64,000 nt of DNA from Adiantum capillus-veneris. Lineage: Eukaryota > Streptophyta > Polypodiopsida > Polypodiales > Pteridaceae. Of the stretch, positions 1 to 10,898 are shown piece after piece; the stretch's first letter is position 1, and every line of letters starts with the position of its first letter. The translations under genes and the position numbers were made by a program. The stretch lies in the NCBI GenBank assembly GCA_014529385.2, contig CM043944.1, positions 75,575,884-75,639,883 on the forward strand. Direction: 5' to 3'. The notes under the pieces were generated by a model, which saw only the letters and a program-made list of their open reading frames with translations, ran no database searches and was not told the DNA's origin.

Positions 1-2010
1 CGGCATTCGCATGCCAAGGTCAGTCAGTTGAGGACCCGTTGAGGAGGCCCGACGGGTCATTTGCTTCTGAGCCCGAGGATATGCGTGCAGTTGCTACTGA
101 CTTCTATCGTGAGTTACTGTCTGCACAGTCCCAGTCAGAGCATCAAGATGCATGTAGGGAGCAGGTTTGGGCATAGATTCCTTGTCTTGTGACTGAGGAG
201 ATACATCAGAGGCTTGAGCTGCCACTTCAGCTTGAGGAGCTGCACACGGCTCTTAGGGACCTCCCCCGTGGTAGCTTTCCAGGTGAGGATGGGCTGACTC
301 CCAGTTTTTTATTGGAGTACTGGGACCTTCTTGGCCCAGATCTCTGTGGTGCTTTTCAGTACATTTTGCACAGAGGAGTGATGCCTAACAGCATGAGTGA
401 GGGCCTGATCTACCTCATTCCCAAGGAGGGTGGCTCCTTGGATGAGATTCAACAGTGGCACCCCATCACCATCCTCAACTTGGCCTACAAAATTCTTGCC
501 AGGGCTCTGAGTTTGAGATTCATCCACTTCTACAGAGCCTTATACATGGGACTCATACAGGTTCTGTCAAGGAACGCGGTATCCTTGACAACATCTTTAC
601 TTTTTGGGAGGCTTCTACCCTGGCACGGCTCCGTGGTGAGGACCTAGTGATTCTTCTTCTCGATTTTGAGAAGGCATACGACAGAGTTGACTGGGACTTT
701 ATAGAGGGCACTCTACGTAGGATGGGCTTCTCAGATGTTTGGATCAGAGGGGTGTTAGCTTTGTACACACAGGCTCATAGTCAGGTACTTTTGGTAGGAG
801 GTAGAAGTGATCGCTTCATGCTCACACGTTCGGTCAGACAGGGCTGTCCTCTTGTCCCCTTCCTCTTTCTATTTCTGTTCTGCATCGGGTGCACTGATCA
901 GCTGGAGAAAGACAATGTCTTTCTCGGTTGGTAGTGCTCCTGTGCCCGATTAGATGTCAGAGAGGGTTTTAGGTGGATTTCCCCAGGGACTGCAGTTCGG
1001 TACTTGGGCTGTCAGGTTGGTTTGGACTTGTCTTCCGAGAAGCAGATTGCTCCCCTTCTCCTGTCTATCACGAGAAATTTGTTACATTGGAGCTCAAAAC
1101 GACTTTCTTTGGCTCGCAGAGTAGTAGTGGCCAACCAGGTGTTGTTGGCGACTATGTGGTACATCACTTCTTGCTGATTCTTCTCGAGTTCTTGTATTAG
1201 CCAGGTAGAGAGGCTGATCAAGAACTTCCTTTGGTTGGGACGTGACACTCACATAGCCCAAGCCAAAGTGGCTTTGCAAGTCATCACTCTTCCTTGTTCA
1301 CAGGGAGGGCTTGGGATTATTGACCCAGCACAGAAGAGCAGAGCCCTTCTTGGGAAGTTCATCGTCATAGAACTTCTTCTAGGTGAGGAGCCCTGGAAGG
1401 AGTTCTTGCTATAATGGCTTCATGCTAGGGTGCCTCAGGCAGGAGGCCTTTGGAAACCTTTGACCAGATGGATCTTTACAGAGATGCGCTGAGTTGGTTT
1501 GAGCAGGAGACTGGAGGACCGCTTGACTGTGAGTTTGCTTCGATCTTGGGAGCTCTTGCGGTGAGGCCTGGAGTAGCGACAGCCTACTTGCACGGAGGAG
1601 CAGCTACGGCAGCCCCTTGTCTGGAACCCCATGGTTAGCACTCAAAGAGGCCACTTGGTTGGTAGTCGGCCTCATGTTTCTTGGGGTCCCATGGCAGCGG
1701 ATCTAGTGCGCTCTTTAGGTGACTGGTTAGAGTTCACAGGTTTGTCAGAGAAGGTGCAGGGTTTCCAGCTACACAGGGCACGCGAGGGGTGCTGAGCATG
1801 CGCTAGGACGTCTTAGAGACGGTTCCAACTGAGTGGCTCACGTCTCTCGAGCCAGTAGCACCTAGGTGGATGGGAGCCTTCACACGACTGGAGGTTCTCA
1901 TCTTAGTCAGGGCCTGCTCAGAGACTGTTAGCCCTCTCTTGAAGAGGTGGTCGTAGCCCTATGGGAAGTTTCAGTAACTAATAGAAGGATGTTTTTCTCG
2001 AAAAAAAAAA
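1..2010 (+). mobile_element. LINE family I, decayed 3' portion (copy 1)
   Basis: This is a non-LTR retrotransposon remnant that enters from the left edge of the window. It aligns by eye with the fuller copy at 5655-17964: its first base matches about position 9166 there. It ends in the same 3' tail (tail motif near 1965-2000, then an A-run to about 2010). Two internal deletions are visible relative to the fuller copy. One, near 870-880, removes about 185 bp including the RT FADD segment. The other, near 1930, removes about 1.15 kb of the 3' region. It lies against a dispersed repeat that starts at about 2011. The orientation and family are clear; the 5' end is outside the window. Confidence 0.88.
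189..934 (+). pseudogene. LINE family I reverse transcriptase remnant
   Basis: This is the reverse transcriptase part of LINE ORF2, which would copy the element RNA at the nicked target. Frame 189-647 holds the segment up to LIYLIPKEGG and the start of the RT fingers. The reading then shifts near 510-530 to the frame of 455-934, which keeps FVKER-like text, motif A as LLDFEKAYDRVDW and the SVRQGCPL motif. Unlike the copy at 9529-10449 it retains the motif A aspartate. It loses the FADD catalytic motif through the deletion near 875. Stops and frame changes show that it cannot make a full protein. Confidence 0.85.
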
Positions 2011-2210
2011 TCACTTCACTAAATTGTTTAATTATTTTCTATGCTTATATAAAAGCATTAAAATATTCTTTTGTTTTTATTTTTAATGTGTCTTTTTATT
2101 TTACTTCCTTTTTGTTTTAATTTGTTTCAGTGTACCATTTACCCTATTATTGGGGTCCCTTCATAATATATAAGGCATTTGCGCGTAGCGAGTACCGACT
2201 AGAAGAAAAT
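2011..2210 (+). repeat. Dispersed AT-rich repeat, copy 1
   Basis: About 200 bp beginning right after the LINE A-tail match, in inverted orientation, the block at 49557-49790. Shared landmarks include aattgtttaattattttct, ttttaatgtgtctttttatt and the segment around attattggggtcccttcat. The LINE therefore inserted at the edge of this repeat. No coding potential is visible. It could be part of an old LTR or an untranslated end of a retroelement, because it abuts the gypsy RNase H remnant, but this is inference. Confidence 0.7.
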
Positions 2211-3800
2211 AAAAAAATAGCCTAATTGAGATGTGATTATTCCAAGAAGAGGCAAATAAACAATTTCCACACCCACTGATGCCTCTATCAGGTACTCCTT
2301 GTCATACCTCAATGTTGTAACTACCCCCCATAGTTCCCTTTTTACTTGTACATAATCTCGTTGGCAAGAATTCAGAATCTTGGCCCCAAATCTCACCACA
2401 TGCCTTTTTCCTTCATCACTATCTTGCCCTACTGCCCATCCTATCCTTGTAGGACTCGTGTCCATTGTCACAATGAGAGGTCTCTCACATGCATCGCCTA
2501 CCTTTCTCAAGGTTGCGATGAAAGAAGTAGCTTCTTTAGCTTTCTCATGGCTTTTGTGTACTCTTCTTCCCATCCAAACTTCTGATTCTTTCTCAACAAC
2601 CTGTAAAGGGGATTTGCTAATGTGCATAATGTGATATCCAAATAAGATAGAAGACACAAGCACCAAGATATCTTTGAACTTCAATTATAGTTGTACATGT
2701 TTCTTTCATGTTTTTGATTGCATCAATATTTTTTGGACAAGGCCTTCTACCATAAGGACCACACATATGCCCCACAATCAACACTTCATTAACTCCAAAT
2801 ACGAATTTTTGTCCTCACAGGGTAAGATTAACTTATTCCAACCTTGACAAAATCTTCTCACAATTTTTGATATGGTTTGCAAAAAACTTACCACACCCCC
2901 CTAAATCCATAGCTTCATCTTTATCTTTGTCTTCACATCCTTTGATGTGCACATCATCAAGAAATGGCATTGTGATTTGAGGTATGAAGTCACATAGATC
3001 TAACCTTGTTCATCCCATTCATCATATGTGAAAATGAATTTGTTGCTCCTTGAGGTAAGGTAAACATCCTTACCAGTCCCAAAGGTGTTTTCATAGTTGT
3101 CAGCACTCTACTCTCAACATCTAGCTGAAATTGATCATACCTTAAATAGAGATCCCCCATTGACTAAATTGTGCTTCTTGCAAACGCCTCTGTAAATTCA
3201 TCCACTATAGGTCTTGTAACCACATTCCTGATGGTAACCTTGTTTACAGGTTGCATATCTTTTATGAACCGCAAAGCTCCATTCTTCTTAGGCACATTGA
3301 ACCACCTGTTTCAATACAGCACAGAAGAAGGCTCCAAGATACCCATGCTAATATTTTCATTGAGTAGTTCTATTAACTTTGGCAAATGTGATTTTGGAAA
3401 CAAAATTGGGCGTAGATTCCAAGGTACATGCGGGATAGTGAAGATCACCATAGGTGCATCAATATTAGGATCAACACACCCTATCTCATGTTGCTGGAAA
3501 GCAAAATCTTTAGCATGTCTTGAAAGAATTTCTTTCAAACTCTTCTTCTGTTCAAAACTCCTCACAACCAACTTTTATCTCTTTTAGGGATTCCATTGTG
3601 AACTTGTGTCCTGTTCTTTTTGGATCCCTAAAACTCGGCTTCAAAGAAGCTTGCTCTAGCTTTTTCGTGCAATTTGATGGTAAAGGTAAGGCCACTGGTC
3701 TCACTTTCTTTTCCACCATTTTGTACTTGATCTCCACATGAACTTCCGGTCCTTCATTAGCATTGAAATATTTTTTGTCTTCAAGCCTCAATCACATCAA
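2199..3800 (-). pseudogene. Ty3/gypsy polymerase remnant (RT and RNase H)
   Basis: On the minus strand, reading from about 3800 down to 2199, decayed gypsy pol text is continuous. There is a linker with DPKRTGHKFT. It is followed by the RT entry region (GCVDPNIDAPMVIF, then MGILEPSS) and a segment that reads NRWFNVPKKNG in another frame. Next come LPQGATNSF, a FLDD catalytic motif near 2960, and an RNase H start (PLIVTMDTS) within 2199-2684. RT uses RNA as template and RNase H degrades the RNA strand; both would act in cytoplasmic particles. Several frameshifts and stops (for example near 3150 and 3300) break it. No LTR, integrase or gag could be attached to it. Confidence 0.82.
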
Positions 3801-4605
3801 ACATTTCCATAGAGCATACTTCCACAACTTGGGTTTCATCTTGCATGCTAGATTCCATTATAGTATCTACATGAGAAACTTGTTCAAAGAAATCTGCAAT
3901 GCACTATATGGAACCATTTTCCTTCATGTATTTCTGTAAATTATATACATATTATCATGCACTTGTTTTCATATCCTCAAGATTCATAAAAACATACTCA
4001 CCCATGCTCTGTGCTTCTTCTTGCTTTGGTTTAGGCAAGAATCTTTTTCTTCCTGTACATGGACAATACAATTTTATATTAAAACAATACAACTGTAGCA
4101 CTGATTAAGACCTCCTTTCGATTAATCTTTCCTCCTCTCTTACCTTCAACAGGCCATCGTGAGTCCTCAGCTTGTTTTGGTTTTAGTTTGTCAAAAGCTC
4201 TTTTGGGATTGTTTTGCATGTGTTCCACAGCTAGCTTTACATGACTTGACTTCCTTTTCATTTTATTGTTTTGAAATGCCAACATAGGATCTTGGGAGGA
4301 CCCAACACTAAAATAATCTTTTGAATGAGATTCGCTTATTTAATCCAATGTTTGATCAATAGATGCACCCGCTGATTTATGGAGTCCATCTACGTAGGAG
4401 CTCTTGTGAGTGATGACTTTCAAATAAGGAAATTCAGTGTTTGGGAAAAATGTGTCTCACCTTAATATCATGCCGTGTTCAATTTAAAAAATGCCGGTTG
4501 AGGGCAAACTTCAGGATTAAGTAACACCTCTATTTAATGCACGGCCAAGTAATGGGATCAACGACGAGTAAGTTCACACACGAAGACAAAAAAGATCGTA
4601 GCTGT
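3801..4605. other. Non-coding DNA with shared repeat blocks
   Basis: No gene is recognised here. Two parts recur elsewhere in the window. About 4060-4190 is the reverse complement of about 49020-49165, with shared text including ccatcgtgagtcctca. About 4434-4490 is the reverse complement of about 52920-52970, with shared text including aaaatgtgtctcacctt. The remainder is AT-rich and unassigned. It may be the upstream (gag-side) part of the minus-strand gypsy remnant. Confidence 0.5.
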
Positions 4606-5654
4606 TGTTAGGGGATTTGTGTTCGAAAGGTGAGCCAGGAAGGCACGGGGCCTCTGGCTGTGAGAGGTGCGAGGAAGAGAGTTGCAGCAGACACAATTAA
4701 TGGAGACAGATATTAAAACAGACAGATTGATCCAGATTCCAAAGCTTGATAACTGAAAACAAATAACCAATAGTATCCCTGTGTTAATAGAGGAGTTTAT
4801 GCTCCTTACAAGGTTTAACCTGCCTTAATCCAGGATAGGAGGTCCGATTTGCTTAATGTTATCGGCTTAAGGTGTTCAGCTTAGGATTTATGTATTAATT
4901 TCGGATTTGAATGGGCTTAGGCGACTTAGATTAGGATTAGATATGATTGGAACCAACTATGGAAGCTTGGGTTTAAGCTGGCTTGCTTTAGAGAGCTTAT
5001 GATAATAATCAAGGCTAATGATATTCAAGAAGGTTTGGCTTAAGGTGCTTATGATTCTCAAGGCTAAAGAGTGTCCAGGAGAGCATAAGCAGTGATGGCT
5101 TAGAGAGCTTATTCCCAAGATGGCTTAGACTTTAGGATTGATTACTCAGGGAGAGTTCCCAAACCGTCGCCTCCCTTTTTTTTTTAATAGGTTGCATGTA
5201 CTTGCTTTCTAAAATTGGCCAACCCATTAGCGATGTCGCTGATGGGTAGCACCCCTATGACGTGGCAGACGGGATTTTGACCTCCGCCAAAATCGCCACT
5301 AGTGGCACCAAAAGGGATTGCCCTGCCCTGCTAAGCGTTTCTCGTTTCACCACCGAGAGCGTTCTTGCCTTCCCTGCCTCGCTCGAGAAGATTTCTTTCT
5401 TCCTGCGTTTGTTTTGGCTGCGTGTAGCCTCGCCTTTCTTTGTTCACACCCTCCCTAATAAAAATAGGGCTACCCTCTTTTAATTTAGCATGTGGGCGGC
5501 CTTTGTGCCACATTTTGGGCGGACAATCCCTTGGTGGTCGGCCGTCCCTAAACTTCATTAAGGCACCACATTTGGTATACATATTGGTTAAGGCATTGCC
5601 AAACACAACAACTCTACTCTTCCATCAGCTCTTGCCTAACAATATCATCGTGAA
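4606..5654 (-). repeat. LTR-R left LTR, first piece
   Basis: This piece matches 21297-22453, with long shared stretches such as aaccaactatggaagcttgg and tagcgatgtcgctgatgggt. It stops at the 14-bp LINE target duplication (5641-5654). A stretch around 4790-4840 differs from the other LTR, which has about 150 bp of unrelated text at 21480-21630. The repeat contains many GGCTTAG/GCTTAAGG-type short motifs. Confidence 0.85.
5641..5654. repeat. LINE target-site duplication, left copy
   Basis: The 14-mer aatatcatcgtgaa occurs here and again at 17965-17978 directly after the LINE A-tail. The uninterrupted LTR at about 22433-22446 has the site once (aatatcatcctgaa). This proves a target-primed insertion. 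Confidence 0.93.
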
Positions 5655-6121
5655 ACTCGTCTCCTGATATGTGAAAAGAGAGGCTCGCTGCTGCTGCACG
5701 CTCCCCCCCCCTGGTGTGCCATCGCTGCCCCTCACCCCCCCCCCCCCCCCCCTCTCTCTCGCCCTCGTGCTGCCTCCAGACCCCCAGTCTGCCCCCTCGC
5801 CCTCGTGCTGCCCCCCTGGCCCTCGCGCTGCCTCCTTCGCCTAGCCCTACCCGCCAACCTCGCCCTCTACTACCCGCCGCCCGCGCCCCTAGCTGCCTCG
5901 AAGCCTGCCGCTATCCCCCATTCCCTGGCCGCTTCTCCCCCCCTTAGCCCCCCCACAGCCTTTTGAACTCTCACTCACCGCTTTATCCGTCCCCCCACCC
6001 CCCCCCTGTCCTCATCGTTCCCGAAGGTCTTCTGCACCTGGCTCTGCAACATTAGTGCTTGGCGTGCTCGGTTGCAGATTTTCTTCACCGTCCGCTTCTT
6101 TCGACTCGGCACTAGACACAG
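5655..6121 (+). promoter_or_regulatory. LINE 5' leader, C-rich
   Basis: About 470 bp between the target duplication and ORF1, strongly biased to C and CT. It includes an 18-C tract at 5735-5752 and many CCCTC repeats. LINE leaders commonly hold an internal promoter, but no specific promoter motif is evident here. The proline-rich open frame across 5714-5947 is a by-product of this composition. Confidence 0.55.
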
Positions 6122-7009
6122 ATGGAGGCTCCAGCTCTACCACAGAGGGACTCACCTGAAGCCCCCTTGCCTAACCCCGTTGAGCCCACCATTCGACTTG
6201 CTCTTTCGCCGACAGAGCAAGCGAGCCTTGCCGCAGAGGTAGAGCGCTTGCAGGCGACTTCTGTCATCTACAAGGTTCTCGGCACCCGTCCTAGCAGAGG
6301 AGAGCTGCGAGACCTTCTCCAGGCCCGCCTTCTTGCAGAGGTGGGCAAGATCTTGGATGTCCAGATTCTCGGACGGGGGTACTACCAGATCGAGTTTGAG
6401 ACTTCCGAGATGGCCTCCAAGGTCATAGCTATGAGTCCACTGGCCATCCGAGCATCACGCGCCCACTTTCGACAGTGGCCACATGGTTTTGACCCGACCT
6501 CGAATGTGCTAGTAGAGGAGGCAGACATCCCCATCTCAGTCTGCTTTCCGGGTTTACGAAGGGAGTACCTTCCACTTCTCTCCAGGATTGGCTCCGCCAT
6601 CGGGACTGTCCTGGAGACACCTCGTACGGCAGCATCAGTAGCTGCCAAGGCGGCTGGCATCCCTTCAGTTCGAGTTTTGGTCAGAGATACCCACACGCTC
6701 TCGAAGGTCATCCTTCTGCCTTGGGTGAGTGGGGGTTTGTTTAGACAGAGTGTGGAGTACTCGGGTCTCCCAAACCAGTGCTTCATTTGCAGACAGATGG
6801 GCCACCTAGCGAAGGCCGGTCCACGGAGGACGCCACGACCTGCACCTCAGCCTCAGCCCCAGCCTGCCAAGGCTGGGCCGCAACCACAGCTAGCGGCACA
6901 ACACACAGATTCAGCGGAGGAGGGGTGGCAGCTGGCCCGTGGCCGTCAATGCCAGGGGCCACAGCGACAGCCTGGCACTCAGAGTGGCCCTCAGGTGCCT
7001 CCTCAGTAG
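6122..7009 (+). CDS. LINE ORF1 protein (nucleic-acid-binding, gag-like)
   Basis: A 295-residue open frame from the first ATG after the leader. ORF1 proteins bind element RNA and accompany it to the nucleus. Residues about 60-150 resemble the DUF4283-type domain of plant LINEs (YYQIEFETSEMASKVI, then FRQWPHGFDP). A zinc-knuckle-like stretch lies near residue 220 (CFICRQMGHLAKAG). Its last expected cysteine reads glycine, so the CX2CX4HX4C motif is incomplete. The tail is rich in proline and glutamine and ends at a TAG. The following proline-rich text to about 7340 in other frames suggests that the original ORF1 was longer and has frameshifted. Confidence 0.75.
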   Translation: MEAPALPQRDSPEAPLPNPVEPTIRLALSPTEQASLAAEVERLQATSVIYKVLGTRPSRGELRDLLQARLLAEVGKILDVQILGRGYYQIEFETSEMASKVIAMSPLAIRASRAHFRQWPHGFDPTSNVLVEEADIPISVCFPGLRREYLPLLSRIGSAIGTVLETPRTAASVAAKAAGIPSVRVLVRDTHTLSKVILLPWVSGGLFRQSVEYSGLPNQCFICRQMGHLAKAGPRRTPRPAPQPQPQPAKAGPQPQLAAQHTDSAEEGWQLARGRQCQGPQRQPGTQSGPQVPPQ

Positions 7010-7998
7010 CAGTGGGTTCCCACGGGGAACCGCTTTGGTCCTCTTGAGCAGAAGGAGCCCCCTATGCCAGCCTCCACCTCAACTTAACCCTCGCCAGCCA
7101 CCCCACCTTCAGATTTCCCCTCCTCCTCCTCATCCCCTCCCCCGCCCTCTACTCCCGCCTACTCCCCTCCACGCCTCCTTGTCTCTGTCGCCCCACCCCA
7201 CTTCTCTTCTCCTCCGCGCCCCCCCCAAGCTCCTTCTCCCCCTCCTCGTGCTCCAGTACCACAGTCGACTCAAGAGACTGGTCCCTCACCGGTGGCTAGG
7301 AGATCTCTTGGCAGCGCCTTTGCCACGAGTCGCCTAGCGAGAGAGGGTCAGCCCTTCTTGCGGCCCCCTCTGCAGATTCAGACATCTTCCCTTGCAGCTA
7401 TCCCTCGTGGTCTGATGAGCATTGACCTCTGACGTCACTGGGATTTCTTCGACTACGGGTTCACTCGCTTCCTCGGCGATTCCGCAGCAGACCACGAGGC
7501 AGCCTGCTTCAGGGTCCACACTTTGTTCCTCGCCGCTAGGGGAACAGAGGCCTTGGACTCTAGAGTTGGTTTCTCCTTCCCCCTCTGTGGTAGGACCGAG
7601 ACAGAGTTGTCCCTCGACTCAGTGGTGGGATGGTTGCATACACAAGCTCTCGAGTTCTCTCACCACATGGGAGAACTTGGAGTTACAGATTTGCTGCAGA
7701 CTTTGTGGCCACTAGCCAAGTTTACGGTGACACCCCCAGACTTAGCAGGATGTAGGCACATTATGGTGTACTTTTTTGCTGATATGCAGTGTTTGCCTTG
7801 CTATGTATACATTCATGAGGAATCCTGGACAAAGGAGGTTGCTTTACGCACGACTCGCTCTGCTTGGGCTTGGGCCAGGCACTCACTGTAGTCTCGCCTA
7901 TCTAGAGGACGCTCGGATGTGGATTACTCCCCATCCAAGCCACCCTCGAAGATGGCCGGTCTTGCTGGTACGGCAGCATCTGTTCTCTCTTGCTCCCC
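7010..7998 (+). other. LINE ORF1 tail / inter-ORF region
   Basis: This is LINE body between the ORF1 stop and the ORF2 start. The first part (to about 7340) is pyrimidine- and proline-codon-rich. From about 7420 to 7900 a coding-like frame (7523-7891) reads WARHSL at its end, which suggests remnants of the ORF1 C-terminus. No known domain was recognised. Confidence 0.5.
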
Positions 7999-8685
7999 AT
8001 GAGGATCGTCTCGTGGAACGTGCAGGGACTAGGTGGGCCCCAGTTTCAGCGACAGCGGGGCCGATTGCGTCAGGAGCTTCAGCGTTGCCTTGTGGGAGGA
8101 GAGATTGATCTCCTTATGCTTCAGGAGCACCATTTGTCTGAGAGCCGCGGTCAGATTTTGCGTGGACGTTATGATACCTTTTGGTCAGCTGCTTTTGGAC
8201 CTGGAGGCATCCAGGGTGGGGTATGTATGACTATTGCGGACTCATTGCAGCAGGCCATTGTGGGCAGAGGGATTATTGTGCCAAGCAGGGCTCAATGGAT
8301 TACTATGCAGCTTCAAGGCGGCCTTGTGGGCTTTCTGAACATCTATGCGCCCAATGTGGCGAGTGCTCGTGCAGAGTTTTGGTCACATATTGTTGAGTCT
8401 TCGCCACACGTTGACCATTGGTGTGTAGGAGGGGACTTCAACGTGTTGGAGGACCCTTCTGACAGGATCAGAGGCAGCCATGCTACTGTGCATGGAGTCA
8501 AGTTAGCAGCTTGGGAGAGGTTGTGTATGACTTTGAGGGTCTCGAATACATGGCAGCATTCTGGCTTTGTGAGGCCTCTAGAGAGTCTTGCCTTCTCTAG
8601 ATCGGACCGCAGAGTGGGAGGAGTGAATCTATCGCGGATAGATCGCTTCTACACTAGTGACCACTTCAGTGACTTGGGGAGCTAG
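7999..8685 (+). pseudogene. LINE ORF2 N-terminus: AP-like endonuclease
   Basis: The apurinic/apyrimidinic-like endonuclease nicks target DNA to prime reverse transcription. The start was set at ATG 7999 because it opens the conserved first strand (MRIVSWNVQGLGG). Further motifs in order are LLMLQEHHL (catalytic Glu), GFLNIYAPN, GGDFNVLEDPSDR and SRIDRFYTSD. The frame ends at TAG 8683-8685. The final SDHAPV motif follows immediately after it in the same frame (near 8715), so the stop is an in-frame nonsense mutation and not the natural end. Confidence 0.88.
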
Positions 8686-10449
8686 GTGGGCATCCTAGCA
8701 GGGACATCCTTCTCGGACCATGCACCAGTGATCCTCACAGTGGCAGACAGGCAGAGGAGTGGGAGCACGATGCTTCGCATCCCATAGTGGGTCTTGTTGG
8801 ACTCAACACTTAGAGAGAGGGTAGAGGCTCTCTTGACAGAGGGCATGGACAACCAGGCTCTACTTGCAGACAGAGTGGCCTTAGGCTTAGCTCAGCTTAG
8901 CCACTTTTTTCTCCAGGAGTCTCTGGCTCGACGGTCTGCAGCGAGAGAGGAGGAGCAGCGTCTCAGATGAGGCATTGCTTCACTACAGAGGATGCAGGAG
9001 CAGCATCCAGACAGTCCATGGTTGCAGGAGCAGTTACAACAAGCTCGACAGGAGCTTGCTTGCACAGAGGAGAGGCGCCATGAGTTTGCCTTTCACCGAC
9101 AGGCATCTCAGTGGACTCAGGTGGGTGACAGAGTGACAGGTGCTTTTTTTGAGACAGTGGGACCTCGGCACTCGCATGCCAAGGTCAATCAGTTGAGGAG
9201 ACCCGATGGGTCAGTTGTTTGTGAGCCTGAGGATATGCGTGCAGTTGCTACTGACTTTTACCGTGAGTTACTATCGGCTGAGCCCCAGTCAGAGCCCCAG
9301 TCAGAGAGACAGGATGCATGCATGGAGTAGCCTTGTCTTGTGACTGAGGAGATGCGCCAGAGGCTAGAGATACCTCTTTAGCTTGAGGAGCTGCACACGG
9401 CTCTTAGGGCCCTCCCTCATTGTAGCTGTCCAAGTGAGGATGGGCTGACTCCCAGCTTCTTCTTAGATTACTGGGACCTGCTTGGCCAAGATCTTTGTAG
9501 TACCTTTCAGTACATTCTGAACACAAGAGTGATGCCGGATAGCATGAGTGAGGGCCTGATTTACCTCATTCCAAAGGAGGGTGGCTCCTTGGATGAGATT
9601 CGACAGTGGCGCCCCATCACCATCCTAAACTCAGCCTACAAAATTCTTGCCAAGGCTCTGAGTTTTAGGATTCAGCCACTTTTGGAGAGCCTTATACATG
9701 GGACTGAGAGAGGTTTTGTCAAGGAACGCAGTATCCTTGACAACATCTTCACCTTTTGGGAGGCTTCTGCCCTGGCACGACTCCGTGGGGAGGACCTTGT
9801 GATTCTTCTTCTCAATTTTGAGAAGGCATACGATAGAGTTGACTGGGACTTTCTAGAGGGCACGCTACACAGGATGGGCTTCTCATATGCTTGGATCAGA
9901 GGGGTGTCAGCTTTGTACAGACAGGCTCACAGTCAAGTGCTTGTGGCAGGAGGTAGAGGTGAGCGCTTCATGCTCACACGATCGGTCAGACAGGGTTGTC
10001 CTCTTGCCCCCTTTCTCTTTCTGTTCTATGTGGAGGCGATGAAAAGATTTTTGGTGTCACATCAGGTTGGTCTGAGGGGCTTAGCACTCCCTATACGGGG
10101 AGATGAGCTTCTGGACGCTGAGTTTGCCGACGACTCGGCCTTGTACTTAGAGGGCCAGGAGGCCAATTTACACAGATGTGAGCAGGCTTTGGAGACCTTC
10201 TGCTGTGCATCGGGCACACTGATCAACTGGAGAAAGACAGTGGCTTTCTCGGTTGGCAGTGCTCCTGTGCCAGATTGGATGCCAGGAGAGGGTTTCAGGT
10301 GGATTCCTCTAGGGACTGCAGTTCGGTACTTGCGTTGTCAGGTTGGTTTGGACTTGTCCCCCGAGCAACAGATTGCCCTCTTCTCCTGTCCATCAGGAGA
10401 AAGCTATTACATTGGAGCTCAACACGACTTTCGCTGGCTGGTAGAGTAG
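8686..10449 (+). pseudogene. LINE ORF2 reverse transcriptase region
   Basis: This continues the endonuclease frame, with stops at 8785, 8968, 9328 and 9379. The open part 9529-10449 carries the RT domain: LIYLIPKEGGSLDEIRQW, GFVKERSILDN, motif A, SVRQGCPLAPFLF and FADDSALYLEG (the catalytic ADD motif). Motif A reads LLNFEKAYDRV with Asn where copy 1 has Asp. That Asp is expected to bind a catalytic metal, so this copy should be inactive even without the stops. Near 10380 the frame shifts: the next conserved text (LSLAGRVVVANQ) is in the frame that runs through 10400-10529. Confidence 0.88.
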
Positions 10450-10898
10450 TAGTTGCCAACCAGGTGTTGTTGGCGACTATGTGGTACATCACTTCTTGCT
10501 GGATCTTCTCGAGTTCTTGTATCAGCTAGGTAGAGAGGCTGATCAGGAACTTACTTTGGTCAAGTCGCGACACTCAGATTGCTCGAGCGAAGGTGGCTTG
10601 GTCGTTCATCACAGTTCCTTGTTCTCAAGGAGGGCTTGGGATCATTGATCTAGCACAGCAGCGTAGAGACCTTCTTGGGAAGCTCGTCATCAGAGGACTT
10701 CTTCCAGGCGAGGAGCCCTGGAAGGAGTTCTTGCTGCAAAGGCTTCGTGCCAAGGTGCCTCAGTCAGGAGGCCCTTGAAAACCTTTGACCAGATGGATCT
10801 TTAAAGAGCTGCGCCGAGTTGGTTTGAGTAGGAGACTGTAGGACCGATTTGCTGTGAGTTTGCTTCGATCTTGGGAGCTCTTACGGCGTGGCCTAGAG
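10450..10898 (+). pseudogene. LINE ORF2 C-terminal region, part before copia A1
   Basis: Coding text continues in the shifted frame (VVVANQVLLATMWYI near 10440-10485, then CSQGGLGIIDLAQQRRDLLG at 10620-10680). The LINE is cut at 10898 by copia A1 and resumes after 16402. Copy 1 carries the same stretch uninterrupted at about 1100-1580, which confirms continuity. Confidence 0.8.

Noticed and set aside
5714-5947. Proline-rich protein frame
   Set aside because: It is a product of the C-rich LINE leader.
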